Assembly: GCA_036276235.1 (NCBI GenBank)
Contig: DATBDZ010000416.1
Location: 1 to 27,563, forward strand
From: JANWHF01 sp036276235
GTDB lineage: Bacteria; Planctomycetota; Phycisphaerae; Tepidisphaerales; Tepidisphaeraceae
Length of the DNA: 27,563 nt
Direction of reading: 5' to 3'
Part shown: positions 1 to 6,763 of the stretch, piece after piece
Layout: each line of letters opens with the position of its first letter
Position numbering within the stretch: position 1 is the first letter of the stretch
Translations under genes and position numbers: made by a program
Notes under the pieces: model-generated
Databases searched by the model: none
What the model was told of the DNA's origin: nothing
The model's input: the letters and a program-made list of their open reading frames with translations, nothing else

Positions 1-81
1 ACGACCACAGAATTGGGTGGCATGGGCTCGCGACAGCGTGCCCGTGGCGTCTTTTATGCTTCGCGGGTGCGGTGACTCGGC

Positions 82-118
82 AATCTGCTCGACAGTTTTT
101 TGTAACCGCGAGCAGATT
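82..118. other. Inverted repeat beyond the winged-helix gene
   Basis: A perfect 10-bp inverted repeat (AATCTGCTCG at 82-91, CGAGCAGATT at 109-118) encloses a 17-nt loop containing a T6 run. It lies 24 bp past the stop of the minus-strand gene at 142. No T-tract follows the stem on the minus strand, so it is not a standard intrinsic terminator. It could protect a 3' end or be a site for a protein. The remainder of 1-141 shows nothing else. Confidence 0.35.
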
Positions 119-141
119 ACAGCGTCAGCGGTTCGCGGAGC

Positions 142-543
142 TCATGCCTTCTTCGCGATCTGATACACCCCGCGCTCACCGGTTGAGGCGAATCGCTTGC
201 GTTCCTTGATCAGTGTCTGATTGACGATCGCGCGGAAATTGTCGCTGCTGCTGCGATAGCCGGTACCGGTCACGGCTTCCGTGATGGCGGTGACTGACAT
301 CGGCTTGCCTGCCTTGCGCATCACTTCTTCCAGCACAACCGGGAGGCTCTGGGCGTTTCGCGCGCGGCCGCCGCCGGTGCGGCCCGAACCGCCGATCTTG
401 GCGATGTCGCGCTCGATCGAATCGAGTTCCTTTTGGGCTTTGCGTCTGGCTTTTAAAAGTTTGCTCAGCTTTGTGCGGCGATCGCTGAGGATGTTCTCAA
501 GTTGGCTAATGCTGAAAGCGGCTCCGAGACTCGGACGTGGCAT
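142..543 (-). CDS. Small coiled-coil/winged-helix DNA-binding-like protein (HARE-HTH-like)
   Basis: This 133-residue protein has two parts. Residues about 10-50 are rich in K, R, E, L and A and look like a basic coiled coil ('LSKLLKARRKAQKELDSIERDIAKI'-type heptads, stated here only as a pattern). A Gly/Arg linker (about 51-62) follows, then a C-terminal domain of about 65 residues in which 'PMSVTAITEAVTGTGYRSSS' and 'RGVYQIAKK' match the winged-helix shape of HARE-HTH domains. A role in chromatin or transcription is inferred from this fold only. ATG at 543 is supported by an AGGA about 12 nt upstream and by a promoter-like sequence at 600-628. The codon use looks native. I do not recognise a named gene. 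Confidence 0.75.
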   Translation of the reverse strand: MPRPSLGAAFSISQLENILSDRRTKLSKLLKARRKAQKELDSIERDIAKIGGSGRTGGGRARNAQSLPVVLEEVMRKAGKPMSVTAITEAVTGTGYRSSSDNFRAIVNQTLIKERKRFASTGERGVYQIAKKA

Positions 544-570
544 GTGTCATTTCCTTTGCTGCCTCCCCCT

Positions 571-588
571 AGGTAACGGGGTTATCAA
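571..588. promoter_or_regulatory. Imperfect palindrome in the leader of the winged-helix gene
   Basis: TAGGTAAC-GGG-GTTATCA is a near-palindrome just downstream of the predicted -10 at 600-605 and about 30 bp before the ATG at 543. Its place between promoter and start would suit an operator, possibly for self-regulation by the winged-helix protein. This is inference from position only. Confidence 0.2.
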
Positions 589-599
589 CGATGGGCCAG

Positions 600-628
600 C
601 TTATATAGTGACGCGCAGTTTTATGCAA
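600..628 (-). promoter_or_regulatory. Sigma70-like promoter of the winged-helix gene
   Basis: Read on the minus strand: TTGCAT (623-628), 17-bp spacer, TATAAG (600-605). The -10 matches 5 of 6 consensus bases, while the -35 matches only its first three. The predicted start near 593 gives a leader of about 50 nt. Confidence 0.4.
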
Positions 629-650
629 TACTCGAATTCCATCAGACAGA

Positions 651-954
651 TCACCACGGATGCACGGAGTCACGGAGGCGCGCTCGTCCTTCGGGAGGGA
701 TGTTGCGAATCACATAACCAATTTGAAATGCTCTGCTGAAATCCTTCTGATTTCTACCGTAGGGTGCGCTTTAGCGCACGCGGAAATCGCTCGAAGCTCG
801 AACCGCGTGTGCTGAAGCACACCCTACGAAGTCCGAGCATCTTTGAGGATTTCAGCAGAGCCAATAAAAAAGGGAAACAGAAATTGCCCACTATGTTCGC
901 GGGCGAGGCGCGGCAGTACGAGCGCGCCTCCGTGACTCCGTGCCTCCGTGGTGA
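651..954. repeat. Nested composite inverted repeat filling the gap before gluQRS
   Basis: Three sets of inverted arms share nearly the same centre. Outer arms 651-687 and 918-954 (37 bp, one mismatch) carry the 'CACCACGGAGGCACGGAG' type repeat. Middle arms 731-745 and 846-860 (15 bp, perfect) contain CTCTGCTGAAATCCT. Inner arms 758-783 and 803-828 (26 nt, three mismatches) begin CGTAGGGTG. The structure occupies most of 544-1022, where I see no gene. The outer sequence recurs near 7267-7290, 27229-27254 and 27392-27418. Short reading frames here are repeat translations. Confidence 0.85.
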
Positions 955-987
955 ACCGCATTTGCATTTGTGTGGAGACTCGCCAGT

Positions 988-1016
988 TTGACATCCATGC
1001 TTTCCCCACTTAACAG
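988..1016 (+). promoter_or_regulatory. Promoter of gluQRS, predicting a leaderless mRNA
   Basis: A perfect TTGACA (988-993), 17-bp spacer and a weak -10 TAACAG (1011-1016). With the usual 6-nt distance the transcript would begin at 1023, the A of the gluQRS ATG. This fits the absence of any Shine-Dalgarno sequence in front of that gene. Confidence 0.45.
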
Positions 1017-1022
1017 TCTGGC

Positions 1023-1967
1023 ATGCCTCTCACGCGGCTTGCCCCTTCCCCCACCGGCGCACTTCACCTTGGCAATGCCCGTACGTTCATCGTGAATTGG
1101 CTCCTCGCCCGGCAAAATCAGTGGGAAATCCTGCTCCGCATCGAGGATCTTGATGGGCCGCGCATCAAGCGAAATGCCGATCGGCAGGCCATCGAAGACC
1201 TGCGATGGCTCGGCCTCACTTGGGATCATGGGCCGGTCTATCAATCGGCTCGAATGCAAAGGTATGAAGCTGCAATCAAATCGCTCCTGAAAACCGCGAA
1301 GGCATACCCCTGCGTATGTAGTCGCAAGGAAGTCGAGTTGGCGGCGAGCGCGCCGCACGCCGAGGATGCCGCCCCGATCTATCCCGGAACCTGCCGTGGG
1401 AAGTTTGCCACAATGCAGGACGCGATTGCACAAACTGGGAAGACGCCGGCGATTCGCTTTGCCGCGCTGGATCGGAGGATCGAATTTAACGATGGCTTTG
1501 CGGGCCCACAATCATTTAATGTCGCGCGCGAACTTGGCGACTTTGTAATCGCCAAGGCCGACGGCACCGCCGCCTATCAATTGTCGGTCGTTGTCGATGA
1601 CGCGGAAGCCGGCGTCACTGATATCGTTCGTGGCGATGATCTGCTCGATTCGACGCCGAGACAGATCCTTCTCTATGAGGCCCTGGGCTTGGCCGATCGA
1701 ATCCCGCGCTACTCACACCTTCCCCTCGTGATCGGCACCGACGGCCGCCGGCTCGCGAAGCGGCATGGCGACACGCGGCTCTCCTTCTATCGCGAGCAAG
1801 GTGTGCCGCCACAACGAATTCTCGCACTGATCGCGCGCTGGTGCGGCATCAATGCGGGCGATTCCATCGATCTGCCGGAGTTGCTCAAAACATTTCGCCT
1901 CGACGCGCTCTCTCATCAGCCGATTGTTTTCACCGAAGCCGACGACGCATGGCTCCGAGGCGGTTGA
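1023..1967 (+). CDS. gluQRS: Glutamyl-Q tRNA(Asp) synthetase
   Basis: GluQRS activates glutamate and transfers it to queuosine at position 34 of tRNA-Asp, forming glutamyl-queuosine in the cytoplasm. The 314-residue protein is a class I GluRS-like catalytic core without the anticodon-binding half, the usual length of this family. The HIGH-type motif is 'PSPTGALHLGNA' (about residues 8-19), the KMSKS-type motif is 'LAKRH' (244-248), and C97, C99, Y120 and C124 match the zinc site (C-x-C...Y-x3-C) typical of GluQRS. The ATG at 1023 has no Shine-Dalgarno but sits exactly where the upstream promoter predicts +1. A discriminating GluRS is unlikely because the C-terminal domain is missing. No queuosine synthesis gene lies nearby. 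Confidence 0.93.
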   Translation: MPLTRLAPSPTGALHLGNARTFIVNWLLARQNQWEILLRIEDLDGPRIKRNADRQAIEDLRWLGLTWDHGPVYQSARMQRYEAAIKSLLKTAKAYPCVCSRKEVELAASAPHAEDAAPIYPGTCRGKFATMQDAIAQTGKTPAIRFAALDRRIEFNDGFAGPQSFNVARELGDFVIAKADGTAAYQLSVVVDDAEAGVTDIVRGDDLLDSTPRQILLYEALGLADRIPRYSHLPLVIGTDGRRLAKRHGDTRLSFYREQGVPPQRILALIARWCGINAGDSIDLPELLKTFRLDALSHQPIVFTEADDAWLRGG

Positions 1968-2035
1968 CATGTTATGCTCCTGTGCGGTGATGCTGAGCGG
2001 TCGTGCGTCAGTTTGAGGTCGTAGATTTTGGGTGC

Positions 2036-2152
2036 CACAGGTCGCGGTACTCCGAGACCTGTGCGTGCCGCGTCAAAGACGCGATGCACGAAATCGGCGG
2101 GCAGTGCCCGCCCTACGCGCCGCATTCGCCCGTAGGGCGGGCACTGCCCGCC
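2036..2152. repeat. Cluster of palindromes in the gluQRS-helicase gap
   Basis: Three palindromic units lie in a row. 2036-2063 is a hairpin with arms CACAGGTC/GACCTGTG, an inner CGG/CCG pair and loop TACT. 2064-2090 is a hairpin with arms CGTGC-CGCGTC and GACGCG-AT-GCACG around AAA. 2096-2117 and 2131-2152 form a perfect 22-bp inverted repeat, and each arm is itself a palindrome (GGCGGGCA-G-TGCCCGCC). They fill most of the 212-bp gap between gluQRS and the helicase. A reading frame runs through them into the helicase, but the helicase start with a Shine-Dalgarno lies beyond. Confidence 0.85.
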
Positions 2153-2179
2153 GCCTGCTATCACTATGGAGCCCTTCGC

Positions 2180-4228
2180 ATGGACGCGAGCCTGCTGTCT
2201 TCCCTCAACGAGCAACAACGTGCCGCGGCTACCTTCGGCGGCGGGCCGCTGCTCATCATCGCCGGCGCGGGGACCGGTAAGACTAATACGCTGGCGCATC
2301 GCGTCGCGCATTTGATCGCGGGCGGCATGAATCCCGGCCGCATTCTGCTGCTCACGTTTTCCCGCCGCGCCAGCGCGCAGATGCTCCGTCGAGTCGAGGG
2401 GATTCTCGGCTCAACCAAACTCGGCTCGCGCGCTAGTTCCAGCGCGATCGCCTCCCAGCTCTGGGGCGGTACCTTCCACGCGATGGCTAATCGCCTGCTC
2501 CGTCTCTATAGCCAGGCCGTCGGGCTGGGTGAGAATTTCACGGTGATCGATCGCTCCGATGCCGAGGATCTGCTCAATGAAGTGCGAACCGATCTTGAGC
2601 TGGATAAAGGTGAAGTCCGCTTCCCTCGCAAGGGAACGTGCCTGTCGATCTATAGCCGCTGCGTCAACGCGCGCGAGCCGGTTGATCTGGCGCTGAAGGT
2701 GCATTTCCCCTGGTGTGCCGGGTATCCCGAGCAGCTCAAGACTCTCTTCCGCGCGTATGTAAAGCGAAAGCAGGAACAGAACATCCTCGACTATGACGAT
2801 CTGCTTCTCTATTGGCATCATCTGATGGAAGAGCCCACGCTGGCGAACCAAATCCGCGAGCGATTTGATGCCGTGCTGGTGGATGAATACCAGGATACCA
2901 ATGCGTTGCAGGCGCAGATTCTCCTCAACCTCCGCCCGGACGGCACCGGCCTCACCGCGGTCGGCGATGATGCGCAGAGCATCTATTCCTTCAGAGCCGC
3001 CACCGTGCACAACATCCTGGATTTCCCCAAGACTTGGCCCGCCGCGACGGTGCTCAAGCTCGAGCAGAATTACCGTAGTGTGCAGCCCATTCTCAAGGCG
3101 ACAAATGCCGTCATCGGCCTCTGTCCGCATCGCTATAACAAGGAGCTCTTCTCGACGCGGCAAGGCCGCCAGCCGCCGCGATTGGTGACGCTGGTGGATG
3201 AAGAGCAGCAGAGCGATTACATCATCAGCCGCTGTCTGGCGCATCTTGAGGAAGGCGTTCCGCTGCGCCACCAGGCCGTTCTCTTTCGGGCGGCTCATCA
3301 TAGTGACGCCCTGGAAGTGGAACTCTCCCGCCGCAATATCCCGTTCGTCAAATACGGCGGCTTAAAGTTTCTCGAAGCCGCCCACGTGAAAGACATGCTC
3401 TCGATCCTGCGACTCGCGGAAAATCCCTGCGACTCCACCAGCGCCTTCCGCGTGCTGCAACTGCTCGATGGCGTCGGCCCTTCCTTCGCCAAAAAGGCGA
3501 TCGCACATCTGGCGAGCCATCAGCATGATCTGCGAAGTTGGCAAACCCTCGCACCGCCGCCCGCGGCTGCCGGGCAATGGCAATCATTAGTCGAGTTGCT
3601 GGTGGATATTCATCCGAATGGCCATCCGCTCGCCGAGCAGCTTGCCGGCATTCGCGCTTTCTACGCGCCGATTCTGGAAAAGATCTACGATCAGGCGGAA
3701 GTGCGCAAGCGCGATCTGGAGCAACTGGAACAAATCTCCGCGACCTTCCGTTCGCGCGCCACCATGCTGGCGGAGCTGGCGCTCGATCCGCCCGCGTCGA
3801 CGCAGGATCTCGCCGGCCCTCCCTCGCGCGAGGAGGATTATCTGATCCTCTCGACGATCCACTCCGCCAAGGGTTGCGAATGGGACGCGGTGTATGTGAT
3901 TCACGCCGCCGACGGCAACATCCCCTCCGACATGGCCAGCGGCTCCGAAGAGCAAATCGAAGAAGAGCGGCGGCTATTCTACGTCGCCCTCACCCGCGCC
4001 AAGGATTTCCTGGAAGTCTGCATGCCGCTCCGCTACTACCACAAAAAGTGGTCCAGCGGCGACCGCCACACCTACGCCCAACTCACGCGGTTTTTGCCGA
4101 ACAATCTTCTGGAACATTTCGAGCGCGTGCGCCTGGAAGAAAAATCGAAACGACCTGCTGTCTCAGGCGCAACGACCGCGGCCGCGGCGGAGATTCGCGG
4201 CAAAATCGCCGGAATGTGGAACGATTGA
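2180..4228 (+). CDS. UvrD/Rep/PcrA-type superfamily 1 ATP-dependent DNA helicase
   Basis: A 682-residue SF1A helicase that moves 3'-5' on single-stranded DNA using ATP; the family works in repair, replication restart and removal of bound proteins. All main motifs are present: Q-motif region 'LNEQQRAAA' (about 9-17), Walker A 'AGAGTGKT' (28-35), 'GTFHAMANRLL' (about 97-107), Walker B 'VDEYQDTN' (234-241), 'GDDAQSIYSFR' (262-272), 'LEQNYRS', 'STIHSAKGCEWDAVYV' and the arginine-finger motif 'VALTRAKD'. The ATG at 2180 is chosen because GGAG lies 8 nt upstream and the protein then begins at the family's normal N-terminus; the open frame extends to 2003 only through repeat DNA. It is slightly shorter than E. 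coli UvrD at the C-terminus. I cannot tell UvrD, Rep and PcrA apart. Confidence 0.93.
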   Translation: MDASLLSSLNEQQRAAATFGGGPLLIIAGAGTGKTNTLAHRVAHLIAGGMNPGRILLLTFSRRASAQMLRRVEGILGSTKLGSRASSSAIASQLWGGTFHAMANRLLRLYSQAVGLGENFTVIDRSDAEDLLNEVRTDLELDKGEVRFPRKGTCLSIYSRCVNAREPVDLALKVHFPWCAGYPEQLKTLFRAYVKRKQEQNILDYDDLLLYWHHLMEEPTLANQIRERFDAVLVDEYQDTNALQAQILLNLRPDGTGLTAVGDDAQSIYSFRAATVHNILDFPKTWPAATVLKLEQNYRSVQPILKATNAVIGLCPHRYNKELFSTRQGRQPPRLVTLVDEEQQSDYIISRCLAHLEEGVPLRHQAVLFRAAHHSDALEVELSRRNIPFVKYGGLKFLEAAHVKDMLSILRLAENPCDSTSAFRVLQLLDGVGPSFAKKAIAHLASHQHDLRSWQTLAPPPAAAGQWQSLVELLVDIHPNGHPLAEQLAGIRAFYAPILEKIYDQAEVRKRDLEQLEQISATFRSRATMLAELALDPPASTQDLAGPPSREEDYLILSTIHSAKGCEWDAVYVIHAADGNIPSDMASGSEEQIEEERRLFYVALTRAKDFLEVCMPLRYYHKKWSSGDRHTYAQLTRFLPNNLLEHFERVRLEEKSKRPAVSGATTAAAAEIRGKIAGMWND

Positions 4229-4280
4229 GAGCTTCCAAACTTCCAGCTCGGATCATCGCTGGCAGTAGCCGAACCAAGAA

Positions 4281-4616
4281 AAGGAGCCGCGCACGGAAGG
4301 TACTCCTGGAGTAAGCGGGAACCGGGTGAAGCGCAATCACCGCTTACTGCGCGGAGTACCGCTGCGTGCGCGGCTCTTCTCGACTCGCGTCGAGAGCGCA
4401 CGGAAGGTACTCCTGGAGTAAGCGGGAACCGGGGTGAAGCGCAATCACCGCTTACTGCGCGGAGTACCGCTGCGTGCGCGGTTCTTCTCGACTTGCGTCG
4501 AGGGCGCACGGAAGGTACTCCTGGAGTAAGCGGGAATCGGGGTGAAGCGCAATCACCGCTTACTCCGCGGAGTACCGCTGCGTGCGCGGCTCTTCTCGAC
4601 TCGCGTCGAGGGAGGG
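4281..4616. repeat. Tandem array of three 107/108-bp REP pairs
   Basis: Three head-to-tail units begin at 4289, 4396 and 4504. Each has a REP (GCGCACGGAAGGTACTCC), about 30 bp of spacer, a REP in inverted orientation (GGAGTACCGCTGCGTGCGC) and a linker with the palindrome CTCGAC-TCGC-GTCGAG. Units 1 and 2 differ by one G in the spacer and a few linker bases. The array sits between the convergent ends of the helicase and methyltransferase genes. The same element surrounds the RAYT gene 1 kb further on. No gene is visible in 4229-4691. Confidence 0.95.
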
Positions 4617-4691
4617 GGACCACTTTGAATGACGTCGCGCCACTCGCGCCTCAATGTCTCCGCTCCGTGGTGAATAATCCGCGCTAGAGCG

Positions 4692-5513
4692 TCACACCCC
4701 CGGCGACGCCACAAACGAATCCTGCCGCGTGAAGTGGTAGAGCACGATCCCCGCGGCGATGGCGACGTTGAGCGAATCGATCCCCGGATTCATCGGAATC
4801 GTGATCTGGCGATCCGAGGCGCGCACGTATTGTTCGCCGATGCCCTGCGCTTCATTGCCGAACAGGATCCCGAATCGATCCGGCCGGCGCGATTGCGACA
4901 AAGGCTCGGCGCTGTCGGAAAGCACGCTCGCCGCCAGCTCGACTTTCCACTCAGTTTTCAGGCGCTGCATATCCTCGACAAGATTCCTCGATTGATGGAT
5001 CGGCAGCCGAAAGATCGTCCCCATCGAAACGCGGATCGCCTGCCGCCAGAACGGATCATGGCACTGCTCGCCCAGCACCATCGCATCCGCCCCAAACCCG
5101 GCGGCAATCCGAATGATCGCCCCAATATTCTGCACGTTGGAAATATCCGGACAAACGACCAGCGTAAGCCGCCCTGGCGTGTTGGGAATCACCTGCTCCA
5201 TCGGCCGCCAAGGCTTACGCCGCCCGCAGGCGACGATCCCCGACTGAAACCGCGCCCCCATCAACCCATTCATCGTCTGTTGCGGCGTCACATAGAGCGG
5301 CACCCCCTCCGGCACAAACCCCGCGATCTTCGGCAGCCGCAGGTCCGAAGCAAAAACCGATTCCACCGGATAATCGCTCTCCAGCAATCGCCGCACGACG
5401 TATTCGCCTTCAGCAATAAACAGCCGCCCCGCGCGATCGAGTTCCTTCTCTTTGAGGTTGCGGTAAGCCGCCACGCGCGGATCGTCGAGGGATGTAATGG
5501 GAATGGGGTTCAA
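4692..5513 (-). CDS. SpoU/TrmH-family (SPOUT) RNA 2'-O-methyltransferase
   Basis: A 273-residue cytoplasmic SAM-dependent methyltransferase expected to methylate a ribose 2'-OH in tRNA or rRNA. The N-terminal 90 residues form the substrate-binding domain ('ITSLDDPRVAAYRNLKEKEL', 'FIAEGEYVVRRLLES'). The C-terminal SPOUT domain has the three trefoil-knot motifs: 'DISNVQNIGAIIRIAAGFGAD', 'FGNEAQGI' and 'IPMNPGIDSLNVAIAAGI'; the conserved Asn and Arg of motif 1 and the Asn of motif 3 are present. The start is TTG at 5513, without a strong Shine-Dalgarno; the substrate-domain consensus begins at residue 6, so the true start must be close. The substrate (tRNA Gm18, 23S Gm2251 or other) cannot be decided from sequence. 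It faces the helicase gene tail to tail across the REP array. Confidence 0.9.
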   Translation of the reverse strand: MNPIPITSLDDPRVAAYRNLKEKELDRAGRLFIAEGEYVVRRLLESDYPVESVFASDLRLPKIAGFVPEGVPLYVTPQQTMNGLMGARFQSGIVACGRRKPWRPMEQVIPNTPGRLTLVVCPDISNVQNIGAIIRIAAGFGADAMVLGEQCHDPFWRQAIRVSMGTIFRLPIHQSRNLVEDMQRLKTEWKVELAASVLSDSAEPLSQSRRPDRFGILFGNEAQGIGEQYVRASDRQITIPMNPGIDSLNVAIAAGIVLYHFTRQDSFVASPGV

Positions 5514-5610
5514 TCTGCTTTCTATTCTCTACTCTCAATTATCTGAACGCAGCTCATGTCTTGTATCAACTTGTGCAAGCTCGCGGTTCACGAAAGTATG
5601 CGATTCACGA

Positions 5611-5712
5611 AAAGAGCCGCGCACGCAGCGGTACTCCGCGGAGTAAGCGGTGATTGCGTTCGTTACCCATTCCCGCTTACTGCGCGGAGTACCGCTCCGT
5701 GCGCGGCTCTTC
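5611..5712. repeat. REP pair (RAYT-linked family), downstream side
   Basis: Inverted REPs: GAGCCGCGCACGCAGCGGTA start, with a GCGG-TACT-CCGC hairpin at 5628-5639, and the opposite copy with AGTA at 5688-5691. The linker after it (5713-5750) carries the TTGCGTCGAGGGG motif also seen in the array at 4281. It lies between the methyltransferase and the RAYT gene. Confidence 0.9.
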
Positions 5713-5751
5713 TGGGGTTGCGTCGAGGGGGATGCAGCACAATTGCTCTGT

Positions 5752-5850
5752 AGGAGCCGCGCACGCAGCGGTACTCCGCGCAGTAAGCGGTGATTGCGCT
5801 TCACCCCGGTTCCCGCTTACTCCAGGAGTACCTTCCGTGCGCGGTTCCTT
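5752..5850. repeat. REP pair abutting the 3' end of the RAYT gene
   Basis: A second inverted pair, with TACT loop at 5772-5775 and AGTA loop at 5827-5830. The second arm is the AGG-AGTA-CCT stem variant found in the 4281 array. It ends 2 bp before the stop codon of the minus-strand RAYT gene, so the element directly follows the gene. Confidence 0.9.
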
Positions 5851-5852
5851 GT

Positions 5853-6371
5853 CTAGGAAGTACAACTCTCGCGCCCGTTGTAATAGGCCATCTTCGCGCC
5901 TTGCCGATTCAATACGTAATCGACCTTATCCACAACTGCCGCTTCGTCGAACAGATGCAATGTGCTCCCGTGGCGCGTCCAGCGCCGTCGCTCTGCATCA
6001 TCAAAACCCGCTCGCGTCAGCTTACGGGAAGCGATGGCTTTCATGTCGCTCATCACGCGTCCGGGGTCACGATCGGCTCCGACGACCGCGTGAACGTGAT
6101 TTGTGCGGACGTGCAACGCCAGCAGCCGCCAGCATCGCTCCTGACATAAGCTGACGATCGCGTCGCGGACCACCGCGCGCTGCTCCTTCGAGTGCATGAT
6201 GTATGTGGGTTGTGCCATGTATTCCCGCGATTTCGCTTCGCGTTGAGCATCGGGTGCGACATACTCTTCCCCGTACCGGTTGTGTTCGAGGTCGACCGAG
6301 CCCATTCCCTTGGAGGTGCCATGGAGCCATGTGCCGTAGGTGTGGAACGTAATAAAGTAGGCCAGCGCCAT
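5853..6371 (-). CDS. REP-associated tyrosine transposase (RAYT), Y1/HUH family
   Basis: This 172-residue IS200-like single-strand nuclease belongs to the type that cuts at REP hairpins and is thought to spread them. Visible features are the N-terminal 'ALAYFITFHTYGTWLHG', the metal-binding HUH motif in 'HVRTNHVHAVV' and 'YVLNRQGAKMAYY', whose Tyr is the expected catalytic residue. The protein looks complete. ATG at 6371 is preferred over the GTG at 6389, because TATACT directly after that GTG (6381-6386) would place transcription start just before 6371. REP pairs flank it on both sides and there are no terminal repeats of a self-mobile IS, so this is a domesticated REPtron arrangement. That it acts on these REPs is inferred from proximity. 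Confidence 0.9.
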   Translation of the reverse strand: MALAYFITFHTYGTWLHGTSKGMGSVDLEHNRYGEEYVAPDAQREAKSREYMAQPTYIMHSKEQRAVVRDAIVSLCQERCWRLLALHVRTNHVHAVVGADRDPGRVMSDMKAIASRKLTRAGFDDAERRRWTRHGSTLHLFDEAAVVDKVDYVLNRQGAKMAYYNGRESCTS

Positions 6372-6430
6372 GGGTGCACCAGTATACACTTCTCGGCTTG
6401 GGCCAAGTACCGCGTACTGCGGAACGCGGG

Positions 6431-6526
6431 AAGAACCGCGCGGCGGTGCTCTGCGCGGTGAGCGAAATCGCGTTCGTTACCGATTCCCCGCTTACTCCGC
6501 GGAGTACCGCTCCGTGCGCGGCTCCT
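6431..6526. repeat. REP pair upstream of the RAYT gene, one arm decayed
   Basis: The distal arm is intact (AGTA loop at 6503-6506, stem GCGG/CCGC). The proximal arm has TGCT at 6447-6450 instead of TACT and further changes. Spacing between the loops is 56 bp, as in the other pairs. Confidence 0.85.
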
Positions 6527-6573
6527 ATAGAGCGATTGCGCTGGATCCCCCTCGACGCAACCCGAGTAGAACC

Positions 6574-6612
6574 AGAACCGCGCACGAAGCGGTACCCCAC
6601 GCAATAAGCGGG
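6574..6612. repeat. Decayed half REP
   Basis: AACCGCGCACGAAGCGGTAC start followed by AATAAGCGGG. One arm of the REP with a damaged hairpin (TACC instead of TACT) and no inverted partner. The CTCGACGCAACCCGAG linker lies on its left at 6550-6566. Confidence 0.75.
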
Positions 6613-6693
6613 CATCCCGTCAATCGTTCGTTTGATCGGTTGGCGCGAGGTCATTCAAAGCGCTCCCCGTAATGCACCCTCGACGCGAGTCGA

Positions 6694-6763
6694 GAAGAGC
6701 CGCGCACGTAGCGGTACTCCGCGCAGTAAGCGGAGAGCGCGTCGTCGCGGGCACCGCTTACCT
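6694..6763. repeat. REP with truncated partner
   Basis: An intact arm with TACT loop at 6715-6718 and the palindromic linker CTCGACGCGAGTCGAG on its left (6678-6693). The opposite arm is reduced to GGGCACCGCTTACC. Confidence 0.8.

Noticed and set aside
82..118. Inverted repeat as terminator of the winged-helix gene
   Set aside because: No T-tract after the stem on the minus strand.
2003..2179. N-terminal extension of the helicase
   Set aside because: The extra 59 residues are encoded by palindromic repeats and an ATG with a Shine-Dalgarno lies at 2180.
2411..3301. 296-codon minus-strand frame inside the helicase gene
   Set aside because: Antisense of a gene with all its helicase motifs; the frame is open only because of GC-rich codon bias.
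4281..4616. Tandem repeats as a CRISPR array
   Set aside because: The whole 107/108-bp unit is repeated, including its interior; there are no unique spacers and no cas genes.
4072..4623. Long minus-strand reading frame over the helicase end and REP array
   Set aside because: Its protein is a translation of the tandem REP units and the antisense of the helicase; no family likeness.
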